Assembly (NCBI GenBank): GCA_034770075.1
Contig: CM068380.1
Location: 87,008,112 to 87,072,111, forward strand
DNA: 64,000 bases
DNA from: Aralia elata
Lineage: Eukaryota > Streptophyta > Magnoliopsida > Apiales > Araliaceae
Direction: 5' to 3'
Shown here: one piece after another, positions 30,506-42,600 of the stretch
Position numbering within the stretch: position 1 is the stretch's first letter
Layout of the letters: each line of letters begins with the position of its first letter
Notes under the pieces: model-generated
The model's input: the letters and a program-made list of their open reading frames with translations, nothing else
The model's database searches: none
Told to the model about the DNA's origin: nothing
Position numbers and translations under genes: made by a program

Positions 30506-33500
30506 ATGGTGGAGGCAGAGGAAGGAAGATCGTTGACTGGAACCCCAACATGGGCTGTTGGAACCGTTATTACAGTCATGGTTGCTCTTGGCTTCTTCTT
30601 TCAGGCCTCCCTCGAACAATTTGGCAAGGTATTAAACGATACACTCATTCATTCATCATCACTCTCTTTCCATTTCTATGTAGACATATAAATATATAAT
30701 ATTATATATATGATTGTGCATGTATAGTTTTGGGGGGTTTTGTTTAGATTTATGGCTTATGGTTTTCTTGCTGATTTAAATTATTTTATTTTTTTTAATA
30801 TCTATCTCTTAGTGGTTGGATAGGACAAAGAGGAAAGCTCTTCTTGCTGCTCTAGACAAGATCAAGGATGGTAATGAGCGGTGTATTACAAATAATGCCT
30901 TTTTCTTTTTTCATGTAATTTTGTAGTCACATTTCAATTGGGTTATTTACGATTTGGTTGTTTATCAAACCAGAGTTGATGCTTTTTGGACTTCTATCGT
31001 TGCTGATGGGTCATTGGATTATCTATGTGGCCAAGATTTGTGTTAAATCGTCGGCCCTGAGCAGAAGATTTTATCCATGTGCACTGGCATCTGAATTAAG
31101 TGATGCATCATCTCTAAACCACATCTCTGTTTCAAGTTCTAGTTTTATGAATTATTCGGCTTCACGACATCTGATGAATGATGTGATGGATGATTATTGC
31201 CCTGAGGTGATACATTTTAGTCTGTTCCCATTAAATTACATACTGATGCTTTAGCTATTATAACTTATTTTTGTTTGATTTCCTTCCTTCGTTTGTTTAT
31301 TTCGGCCTATTAAGTTTTGCTAGAAAGAACCTTTTAAAAAAACATGAATTTGCTAGAAAGTACAAAGTGGTTGTAGGTAGTAAGTTTATAACTTATCGTT
31401 GATCATTGCCTAAAAATAGATTGAATTCTTCATCATCTACTATATGTTTTCCAGGGTCATGAATCATTCGCTTCACGTGAAAGTCTTGAGCAGCTTCATC
31501 GATTCTTGTTTGTTCTAGGCATAACTCATGTATTTTACAGCTTTGTTGCCATTGCCCTTGCCATGATCAAGGTAATATATCTCCTCCATAGTTACCCTCT
31601 CCTTTGCTCCTTGAAATTTATCCATGTCAAGAGAGCATCAAAAGTCTTCTCTCTAATTTTTGGATGCAGATCTATAGTTGGAGAATATGGGAAAATCAAG
31701 CTAAGTCAATGGCTCTTCAAGGATCACAAGGTGGTTTAATGTTGATTTGCATCTCTCGTATTAGCTTTATCTGTATAAAAAAAATCTCATGTTATCTTTT
31801 ATCTACTTTAGTTTTTTCTTTTATAAAAATTAAAAGTGTTAGGCATCGCTTGGATCTCTGAAATTAGGTTCCTCAGAAGCTGCTTCTAGCGGTTTAAGAA
31901 TGAGAAGACTATCTACTTTCATTTCTCACCAAACGTCCCATTCATGGAGCCAGCACAGAGTTTTGGTTTGGCTGGTAATTGCTACATTACTATGAAATAG
32001 TATTTGGATGATAAATTCATTCTTTCTGGCTCTAAAATGCCGCCTCACTGTTATGGTAGAATTGATCGATAGTTATTTTTGTACCAAGTGCCTATAATGG
32101 TGAAAATCAGCTCGACCTTGAGTTATCTAGAATACTAGGTGAATTGTTGCTGCTTCTAGTTGCTTTCAACCGGTAAAACGAACTCGGACCTCAGGAGTTC
32201 TAGTGCCTATAAAGAGAATATGTATGTATTTGTTTTTTTTTTTTTTAAATGGATACATATCACCATCCCAGTTAAATTGTCCTTATTTTACTTTCGCGTA
32301 TTTTAAGAAAGTAGTGCGAGTGGTGGAAAGTTTTCTATAGAATTGCAAAAAGTGACCTTGTATTGTAACCCACCTTAATTTATTTGTTTTTAAAAAAATA
32401 AGATTAAAATATCAATCATAGTATAATCAAAAACAAGGTAGACAAGGTAGTGGGACATCCAAAAAAGAAAAGGAGGACAACTAATTTGAGACGGACGTAG
32501 TAGCAATTAATAACTAAAAGAAATCCAGAGGCTCAAGCCAAAGAGGATAGGATGGCTTGAGGCTGTAGAGATGGCCACATAAAACTCTATCAAGAGAAGA
32601 ATTACAAATTTTGTAATGAAGTTGGTAGCTAATAAAAATGATTTCTATGATGTGTGAATGTGCGAGTGTGTTTGTGTGTGTGTGTGTGAGAGAGAGAGAG
32701 AGGGGTCTCCATTTCTATTTTTGCATGTGCCACGTAAGCTTTCTAATCTATTATACGTTCTAAAATATTAAAATCTTCCCTAGTGCCTAAAAGAGTAGAT
32801 AGTATTATGCTTATACAATGTAGTTTCCACTTGGTATGTATTACAGGCATCTGATTCATTAAATAATGTGAACTCTTTTGGCAATTTTCTTTCTTAAAAA
32901 AACTACTTTATGCGCTGAAAGGTTTTCACTTTAACAGCAGTACTTTGCATTGCTAGATTTTCCTTCTCACTTCATATGACTTTAACGTTTGATACTCTTT
33001 CTTAGTTATTTCCTTTTTCACTGTCTTGGCTTCCTATCATTGTCTGACATAAACTCAAGTGTTTTGGAGGACAAACTCAAGTTTTTCCACTTTGCAGCTT
33101 TGTTTCAGTCGCCAATTTTGGAGTTCTATAAACCGAGCTGACTACATGGCTTTGCGCTTTGGCTTCCTAACAGTAAGTTTTCTTGTTCTTCCTTGGGAGA
33201 ATAATTTTCAAAATGGTTAACGTTTTTTTATCAAGATCTGCGTCTTTCAATCGGACATGAGAACCATTTATGATAATGTTTCAGCTGTTTCTGATTTTAT
33301 TTCTTTGTTTCATGCTCATAGGATGTAGGGAGCTGCAACCCCCTCCCTCCACCCCAAGGGGCGGGGGCCATATTTAAGGAACTTGTTTTTTTTTTTAAAT
33401 TATTATTATTTGAAAATTAAGTGAATCTTACTAAAAACTTATTTATTTAAACATATAATTATTCTGATGTTTTGAGTAGCATTTTATATAGCAGAAAGAA

Positions 33501-36500
33501 TAGTCAAGTATAATTTGAGCATTTTCCTTTTAAGGTGATCGTAGTAGAACTTTGCCTTTTAAGATTATTTGGTAACAAACACATTGTGCTTTTATCTATA
33601 GAGTTTTCTGGGTGCAACTGCAATGCTGAAAAAAATCTAGAATTTGGTTAAATGTAATAAATACATAAATACCAAAATAATATATTTTTCAAGAACTGAT
33701 TTCAATAATGTTTTTGAAACTCAAAAATTTACTTCTCAAGATAGCACTGTTTCGATAACACTATTAGTAAAAAGTACTTAACTGAGAGCCACCACTCTGG
33801 AAAACAGGCACTTCTTAATACCACAACTTGCACCATGTTTTGTCACAAATACTTGTTAATCTTTCCTCCCCTCCTTTTTCTTTTGCCTCATTGCAGGCTC
33901 ATCAGTTGCCATTAGCTTATGATTTTCACAATTATATGCTCCGAAGCATGGAGGAAGAATTTCGAGATATTGTTGGCATTAGGTACTACAGTATACTTTG
34001 ATTTTTGTAGGTGGAACATCCTTAAACTAAACTTGCATAGTGCATAGCTTTGTTCATTGTATTACGTAATCATCCGCATATCATAGATTTTGCAATGTAT
34101 ATACCTATTTGTCTATATTGGAAAAACTTGTTATTCCAAAAAAAAAACTCATTCGCCAAAATTTTTTTGGTCAATAAAAGAGCTCTTTTTATTGATTCTA
34201 GTATAAAACGACACAATGTTCTCAAGTTTGCCTTCATAATTTCATTATCATGCCACCACTACCACCAAACAACGTAATATTTTTAGGAGATTGTTTGCAA
34301 ATGGGAATCTATCTCATCCTCATCATCACATATAACAAGATCATCTACATAATCGTGCAGTAGTTTTCCCAGTAACACGCTTTAAGAGTGTGACAAGCGT
34401 TGCTATTTTAATGCCAACCATCAAATATTTGGTGAATTTAATGGATTATATGAAATAATATGCTTTTCTTGGCAAAGCATGTGATAGCTCATACCCTTCT
34501 CTTGCAGTGTCCCACTCTGGATTTTTGGCATAGCATGCATTCTTCTTGGATTTCATGGTAATTTTCATGTACCTGAGCACTCTTAATGTGAAGCTAATGC
34601 ATGGTGCTGACATATTAGGATAATGTTACAGAAAAAAAAAAGACATAATATGATTAGCTACCATAGCACTAGAAATGTGTTGATGACGTCGTGTACATCA
34701 TCACCTATATCTCACAGAGCCCATTCTTTTTGGATATCATGCTGTGAGAATTTGTGACCACTTAAGAGCGGCGGTAGAACCAATTTTCATTACCTTATGA
34801 GCCAATGTCAGTTATAGCGTTGGAGATACTGTAAAAAATCTCCCCTCTTAACAGTCATTGGGATAGAACTGATGTAGCTGCAATTCCCCAATCATGCTGA
34901 TAGATTTGTGATATAATGTATGATGTGCAAATTAACAAGTAAATACTTGCATACCTTTGTGATGTTCAGAAAGGACCTTGATGTTAAGTTTATTATTCAA
35001 ATTAATCATTCTTTCTTTACATTGTAGCTTATCTCTTCTCATCTGATCTGCACTGCCTTTGTTCAGGAACAAACATTTACTTTTGGCTTTCCTTCCTTCC
35101 AGCAATTGTAAGGACTTGCCATTTATTTTTTCTGTCTTCTTCAATTCAAAAGTCACATTTGTCCTTATGTTTCTTTCTTCCTTCCCTTTCTCCACATGTA
35201 TACAAAAGTTGATTCTCCTGGTTGGTACTAAACTACATCGCATAGTGGTTAAGCTAGCTGTTGAAATCATGGAAGCAAGTCCATGGGGAGAATCTCAAAA
35301 GTTTAATCTAAGAGATGAGCTATTCTGGTTCAGAAAGCCCAGGCTTCTGTTGCGGTTAATCCAATTCATATCATTCCAGGTGAATCTGAAAATACGTCAC
35401 AATACTTATCTAAATCTGCATCCAAAAAATAAGAACAGTAGAAAAAAAAAATTAGAAACTAAAAAGGAGTTAGGATCTCATTCACTAAGATCAGCTGTTT
35501 CTTTATTGCTTTGCAGAATGCATTTGAGATGGCATCATTTCTTTGGTCACTGGTAAGAACTGATTTACGAAGTTAATGCTTAGATCTGAGTTTTTGCTCA
35601 TTTAGTAAACCATGCTATCCAGTATAAAAATCAGACAGTATATTTACATATCATAGTTGATTATGTGGAGTCTTTGCTTCTCTACTACAATAGTGAACAT
35701 CCCCTTCTAATGGTTTCTTTATGGCTTTGTTATAAAACATCAGTTCTTATTACGAACTTTAATTTCATTTCGATACCAGACTTTCAAATTACCGAACTGA
35801 ATTTTTCACCTTTCGAATAACTGAACCATTAAAAAAATTATTCCATTAAACACAAAGAATCTACTCCAAAAATTTAAGAGAAGTGGGTCACGGACTGTGC
35901 CTGAGGAGAGATGAAGTACTAAATCATCTAGCTGAGAATGCAAATATAACAATGAAACAATAAAATCAAAGTGAGTCTTGGCATGAAACTTAGGCATTAT
36001 CTATAAAGTTCCTGTCAGCGTCATGAAATTGAGAACAATCAAAAAATCAAGAAGGGGGACCAGGATGTCGAACATCCTCTGCATTATCCCCTCTTTGCAG
36101 CTCTGCCATCTCCAGTAATTAAATTTCTATATGGATAGATTTATACTTACACCTATATGTATGCACATTAATGTCTTCATATTTTATATTGTTGAATCCA
36201 CAATTATTACTTTTTCTGTCTTGTTATGTGAACAGTAAACACCCCATCTCCCTAGTCATGGCACCTAATAGGGCAGACAAACTTTTGACACATTTGTTAG
36301 TTGTTTTGTTTCTTGCATTTTATGGTATTAACGAAAGAAATAAAACACATACTACTATTTTATCCCTTGCTATAGAAGCAGCTGACACTGATGCTAGAGA
36401 CGTGATTTTGAATGTCCTTTGAAATCTTCTGAATATTGTCTCAGCTTCAGACATTATCATATGCAATTATTTTTACACTACTCCAGAAGGGCAAAAGTCA

Positions 36501-37443
36501 AGTTAATAGCTCTACCACATTGCAACTAGATCAGTACAAGTGATTAAGTGAAGGAGGGCCTAAGCATGTGAGCTTTACACCTATCGGCTTCGTTCTGTGT
36601 AATTAGAAATATAGAACATATCGATATCACTGGATAGACTAGTAATATCTTTTTTTATAATATCGTTGGTAGTTATATGTGGGGTAACTGCTGTTTTCTT
36701 TTACAGTGGGAAATTAAGGAAGGTTCTTGCTTCACAAAAAAACACAGCTTCCTTGTTATCCGCCTTACATTCGGGTACATGATCTTGGCATATTCTATTT
36801 ATTCGTTGCATGCCAGTTGTAGCTTCTCTCTTTTTCTATGATAGTATAATGCTTGTGCTGTTCATTGGGCATGCAAGTCTAGACAGACTTTCTAATTAAA
36901 ATTTTATATTCACATGGATCAAGCTATTGATTTACTGCAGGGTACTCTCTCAAATTTGGTGTAGCTTCGTCACTTTTCCCCTCTATGTTATCATTACACA
37001 GGCAACTTGAGAAAAACCTCTCCTTTCTCTCTATTCATCTTTCTCTCTCTCTCTCACTCACACGCGGTGTATTGTTGCAGATGGGTTCAACATTCAAGAA
37101 GACCATAATTTCCAAAAGTGTAAGAAATTCACTTCATGGATGGCAAAGGAGGGTGAAGGCCAGGCAAGGAGAGCACCCTTTTACCCTTCTAAATACATCA
37201 TCGCCTTCATCCTCGGATTCTACAGGGAACAGCATCGAGAGAATGTATGCCGTTACTTCAAACAGAATGAAAGGGTGCTCCTCAAGATATGAAGATACCT
37301 CAGTCTCATGCCAACATGCCTCTGTGGAACGTGATCAAAATCATGAACGTTCATCCGAGGAGAAGCTTCAGGTTCCACTTTATCTACGTCCTCAGTCTAA
37401 TACCTTCGATGACAACTACAATGATGAAATTGAAGACGCTTAG
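30506..37443 (+). CDS. MLO: MLO family seven-transmembrane protein, 549 aa
   Basis: Plasma-membrane protein of the plant MLO family; members modulate powdery mildew susceptibility, root tropism or pollen-tube reception, and act with calmodulin. Exons: 30506-30628, 30813-30870, 30974-31206, 31455-31571, 31670-31730, 31868-31974, 33098-33172, 33897-33982, 34508-34557, 35067-35107, 35209-35379, 35517-35552, 36707-36774, 36941-37001, 37081-37443; all phases agree (1,650 bases). Family marks are GRSLTGTPTWAV at the N-terminus, KRKALLAALDKIKDELM, HVFYSFVAIALAMIKIYSWR, FWSSINRADYMALRFGF, TNIYFWLSFLPAI, GTKLHRIVVKLAVEI, LRDELFWFRKPR and VTFPLYVIITQMGS. The C-tail has the calmodulin-binding helix (NSLHGWQRRVKAR). 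The last intron (37002-37080) is GC-AG. The sequence resembles clade I (MLO4/11-like), with low certainty. Confidence 0.95.
37002..37080 (+). other. GC-AG intron of the MLO gene
   Basis: Exon 14 ends ATTACACAG and the next bases are GCAACTTGAG; reading on gives an immediate TGA, and the conserved ITQMGS join needs the donor here. The acceptor is TTGTTGCAG. The intron is 79 nt with a CT-repeat tract. Confidence 0.8.
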
Positions 37444-38121
37444 GCATTAATGTTGTGAAAGATGGGTCATTTCTCGTTAAATAGCCGCGTGCTCCTTTTC
37501 ATAGTTCAACTTTGCTCGGCCAAGCATGTCGTCTAGAGAGGCTGCTGTAACATTGAAAAGCAAACATTTTAAGCGAGTTGTTGAAAAATGTGATGTTCAG
37601 AGCTTGTTCATATTAGTTGAATGCCAGAAGGAAGATTAATGTTGTACATACTGAAAGTGGTTTGACAAACTACTATCAATGTGATAAATATATGGGTCTC
37701 TAAACTAGCAATGACCACATCAAGAGGTGATTGATTTTAAGTCGTCAGTATACCATAGACCATACTACTGCATGTGTTTGGATTGAAGGAACGGAATAGA
37801 GATGAAATGGAGTATTCTTTTAGCACTCCATTATTAGCACGTTTAATCCATTTTAGTACGTCGTTTGGACCCCAAAATTCCCACATCAAGTATGTCAGCT
37901 GCTTGTCATGGAAGGGCTGAAACCCGAGCCCAGATTTTGGTTTCAACCCCAATGTATCATGTGTGCAATCTAAATATTGTAACATTTGATTTTTTATTTA
38001 TTGATAAATATCAAATTAATGTGACATTATTACAATATTGGTTCCCCATTGCCACCCCTACCATTATTGTTAATTAAGATTAGCTATGAACCCGTGCAAA
38101 GTTAAAGAATGGTATATAATA

Positions 38122-38373
38122 CTACTTCCGTTCCAAAATATATTTTAACTTTTTAAAGTCAATTTGTGAAATCTTAAAATTCAAAATTGATATAATTTCG
38201 TTCAAGTTTTGGAAATAACAAAGATGATAATTAGTAGTATTTTGTAGTTAATTTACAATTGTTATATTTATTTGTATTAAAACTAAATAATTTCATATTA
38301 ATTTTGAATTTTAAAATTTCGCGAATTGACTCAAAAAAGTCAAAATATATCTCGAATTTTGAAACGGATGAAG
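38122..38373. mobile_element. Stowaway-like MITE, 252 bp, TA target duplication
   Basis: Starts CTACTTCCGTTCCAAAATATATTTT and ends CTCGAATTTTGAAACGGATGAAG, imperfect inverted repeats, flanked by TA at 38120-38121 and 38374-38375. Inner inverted blocks AAAGTCAATTTGTGAAAT / TCGCGAATTGACTC also match. It is a different subfamily from the 4630 and 51326 copies. Confidence 0.75.
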
Positions 38374-38629
38374 TATAATTTTTTTAGATAACTCTAAGGA
38401 AATTAATGCTGACATAAAAATATTTTAATGTTAATATATAATTAGTTTAAGTTTTAAATTAATGCTGATATGTAAATATTTTTAGTTTAATAAATTTATT
38501 TAAGTAATTTCCTACAATATTTAAGAACCTGAAGAATTTAAACTATAAAAGTTAAATTTTGTTACTTTAAATAATATATTATTTAAAGTATTATTGTCAA
38601 TATATAGCTAAAAATGGTGTATAATCTTG

Positions 38630-38665
<36 letters not shown>

Positions 38666-38705
38666 GAATCACAAATTTATACATAATGTTAATATATATG
38701 TATAT

Positions 38706-39237
38706 ATTAAAAACAAAAAAAAACAACAAGAATTATATTCAAGTATAAAATATTTTTAGAAATTATAGTCGAAAAAGAGGAAAGAGGTCAAACTAAGTTT
38801 CACATTTGTAGTACTTGTAATTTATAATCCTTAATATTGATTATATATCATAAATCACAAATTTATACATAATTTTAATATATACATATAGAAAAATGAT
38901 ACATATTGCGAACATTTTTGATGACTTTTTAATTGTCAGTTAAGTAGATAAATATTAATAATAGCATTTCCCAAAAAATGTGTAATAAATAAAATCCTCT
39001 TATAATTCTTATCAATCTATGTATTGATAAATTTCGCAATTGTAATTCGACATAAATTTATCACAATACATAGCGTAACTCATATGTATATATTTAAAAA
39101 CAAAAAGAACAACAAGAATTATTTTCAAGTATAAAACATTTATAGAAATTATAGTGTCAAATAGTTGAAAAGGAGGAAAGAGAAAAACTAAGTTTCACAT
39201 TTGTACTACTTGTAATTTATAATCCTTAATCTGGTTC
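38706..39237. repeat. Direct repeat of about 140 bp
   Basis: The segment from AAACAACAAGAATTATATTC through GAAATTATAG, GAGGAAAGAG, AAACTAAGTTTCACATTTGTA and CTTGTAATTTATAATCCTTAA (38706-38840) recurs at 39093-39232 with small changes. ATCACAAATTTATACATAAT (38667, 38857) is also doubled, so a segment of nearly 400 bp was probably duplicated and then diverged. Confidence 0.8.
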
Positions 39238-39664
39238 AGAGTGGTAGTCAGCTGTATGTGTTTTTCTCCATTGATGATGCAATTAAAAAATAAATTCTCT
39301 AACGTAAAATTTAATGTTTGTGACACTTGTACCGAGTCAGATAAGTAGAAAATATATAAGATGTCCGTTCCCTGCCAAAAAAGATAGTCTATTACATAAT
39401 TCTCTTCAACAACAATAGCTATCCCCCATCTCTCATGGTGAAGGCGTTACAGCCACCTGAAAACAGACCTGCAAATCAAAATTTGACCCCACAAGTTAAC
39501 ACGCAAGTAAAAGTAGAGACAATTACAAGAGAATCTGGAGAATTAAAGGGTTCACAAGAGTTTAAATTGTCAACTCAGAAGCAGTCACACAAGATTTATG
39601 CAAGAGATCGCGCAAGTGCTGGTTCAGAAATTACACCTGATGCTGGAATACACTTTAAGCAGTA

Positions 39665-42600
39665 TCACTTGTTCTCAGCATCCTTGTCTTCATCCTTCTT
39701 CTGCTCAGGCTAATGCAACAACCAGCAAATCCATTAATAACCACAAAAGAAGTTGGAAAAAAACTACCACCAAAACGTTTAAAAGTTAAACCTCTGCACT
39801 ATATTATTTCAACAACCACAACTGGCATAAAAGGGCTTTGCTTTCAGCTACAATATTGAACTAGTTATCTGCACTATATTATTTCAACAACCACAACTGG
39901 CATAAAAAGGCTTTGCATGAACAAAATGCTTGATTTCAGCTACAATATTGAACTAATTATCCGAGGAAGCTCTTGGGGACAAATAAAGCAGTTCAACATT
40001 CATAACACCCAGGTTTCTCATGCAATAAGTAGGACCCAGTCCCATATGTCACAAGAGTCGACATTAAACTATTAAAGGCAAACAAAAAGAAAGGAGCCGT
40101 GCACCAACCCAATTCATCACCACTAAACAACTGTAGTTCCCAGTTTATCAAGGATGTATATATAAGGGCAAAGAGAACTATGCCGAAGATGCAAACTGCC
40201 AAGTACACCTACAACTCCGAAAAACACGTTGCACATGATGCACAACTTGCTTCAGCTTTGAGCGTAAAGATTGAAAGCATGGACAATTGCAACATTCTCA
40301 GAAATCTAAACTAGGACTTGAGAGAAAAAGAAAAAGAGAGAAAAAAAGGGAAGATGTTCATCTTTGTAATCTTTTCTTTCTTTTCTTCCCCTTCTTTTTT
40401 GGGTGGGGTATTCTATAAAGAATAACCTGATCAATAACTTCAGAGAACCTTCAACTCAAGCAAAGGCAAACCTTATTCACAAAAGGAAAAGAAAACAGAC
40501 TTATCACGAGAAAAGCAAGACCAGTTTATATAACAGACGACAGATAGCCTTGCTATGGTCTTTTTCTTTTCACTCCTCTCTCTATAATCATTTCCACTTA
40601 TACGTGCGCTGGAAGGCCCGGATTTGTTAAGTGTCATAAGGCTTAACTGAGTTACAATTTCAGCATTTATAGTTAAAAGATTCATAATTACACATTTAAT
40701 GGCTTAACTTACATTGATCTCAAGTGTGAAACAAGAAAGACTGGGCATTCAATTAGACACAGTATAACCGGTTACACGATCTTCAAAAGTTAAATTGACT
40801 ACTTCACTTTTAGTTTCATTTATTGCACAGTATGTTGTTCTATCCATAAGAAGGCAAAATAGAAATGGAATCAGAAAATAACAATAAAATAAACCAAAAG
40901 AGGCTATTCGGTAAGGAACTCAAATATGTAGAATATCATTCGGTGATGCATGTGCTAAAAGCATGCTTTGCAGGGTTTACTACCGGAAAAAACATGATAC
41001 TAGACATCATTATAACAATGCCAAACCTTTCAAATCTGAATGGCAGTGACAAAACATGGAATAGCATGATAATAAGAAACAAAAACATCAAGCAAATCAA
41101 ACAGAAGCCAAATGCATAAAAACTTTAGACTAAAGCATATTATGCATGTCATATAACAAGAAGTCTAGGACTATAAGATGAATGAACTCACCTCGGATGG
41201 ATTTTGCATAGATGCAAGCAAATCTTTAACTGAAGGATCATTTGGATCAACTCCTGGGAGCTGTCAAATCAACAAAAGCACTATGAAAATCTAAAGGAGA
41301 CAATTTATTATTTCAAGTCACTTTTTTACTTGGTGGATGCTCCCCATCAGCACGCATACACAATTGAGTAGTGGCTGGTGATTAAGTTTGCCACCACACA
41401 AAAAGAGGAAGTGGCAGTTCCATAAACTTACTGAGGCAAGGATAGATGACACAAATGATTGATCCGCCAACAAATTACTCATATCTGTCTGGCTTGATTG
41501 GTCTTTCGCACCTTCCTGCACAGATAATTGAAGAGCTGCAACCAGTGCAAGACATGAAATCCATCAGCTGAAGCATAAGCGGAAAGATTTTTGAAGCTAC
41601 TTGACTTGTTCAAGACTCTAAACTAATTTAAGAATCCTCTAATTATAAATACTTTAGATAAAGCATTGCTATATACCCCTGTGACAGATGAGAAATTCCA
41701 GTGTCCTGATAAATTTTCATTAGCGTGGTTATACATGGCTGCCCAACCAGATAAACCTTAGACAAGCGAAAACAATGACATTTTATTACCTTATAATATA
41801 ATATCCGCACAATTTTTCATATCAAATAGTTACTTAATTGATAAGAATGATGACACTAATTGCAAATCAAATTTGACCCTAGGAGGTTCAATTACATATA
41901 CTTGAAGAGGTTCTACCACACCCTTGATTTATTTTGGATACACAATAAAACCACAATATTATAGAGATAGTATTAATGAGAAAACAAGCAATCTATGAGC
42001 TCAAACTGAATGGAAATGGATACATAGGCTTGGGTAGATAGCACATAAACAAATAATCCCCTATTATTTAGATAAAAGATGCCGCCAGAAAATATATTAA
42101 CTTACCAAGTGCCAAGTCTTGATCATCTGCAGCAGCCTCCGACATATCTGTGTCTTGCATACCAACAGTAGCCACAGGGTCATCCACTGACATTGCAAGC
42201 GCCTGCTGCAGCAGCGCATTCTCATCATCCTGCAAGTAATTCAATGACTGCAAGTTTTAGATGTACCGACTGTCGCAAGCTGTAAACGACTAGTAAGGAG
42301 GAAAAATAACCAACAACCAGACTATTACTGTATAAGTTTATGATATAGCAGTACTATTAGACTACATCTAAAAATATACTGATAGTTGCTTTACTATATA
42401 AGTTTATGACTCTGTAAGTTTATGGTATAGCAGTACTAATGTACTATTAGACTACATCTGGTAATATAATAATATTTGCTTTACTATATAATGTCTAGTG
42501 AACATGTCTATTAAAATTGTTTGTTTATATATGTTTAATAAGTTTTTATCATGCTCTATTAATATTTAAAATTTATTTTTAAGAAATAAATTTATAATTA

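Larger units (their letters stand above)
37444..39664. other. Intergenic region between the convergent MLO and RPN10 genes
   Basis: MLO 3' UTR to about 37700. At 37768-37880 there is a piece of a dispersed repeat (GTTTGGATTGAAGGAA...) also seen at 58845-59085. A Stowaway-like MITE is at 38122-38373 and a direct duplication at 38706-39237. The remainder is AT-rich; no gene is supported. Confidence 0.5.

Noticed and set aside
30239..30691. Two overlapping plus-strand ORFs upstream of and over the MLO start
   Set aside because: Only the segment from ATG 30506 matches the MLO N-terminus; the remainder is leader sequence or wrong frame.
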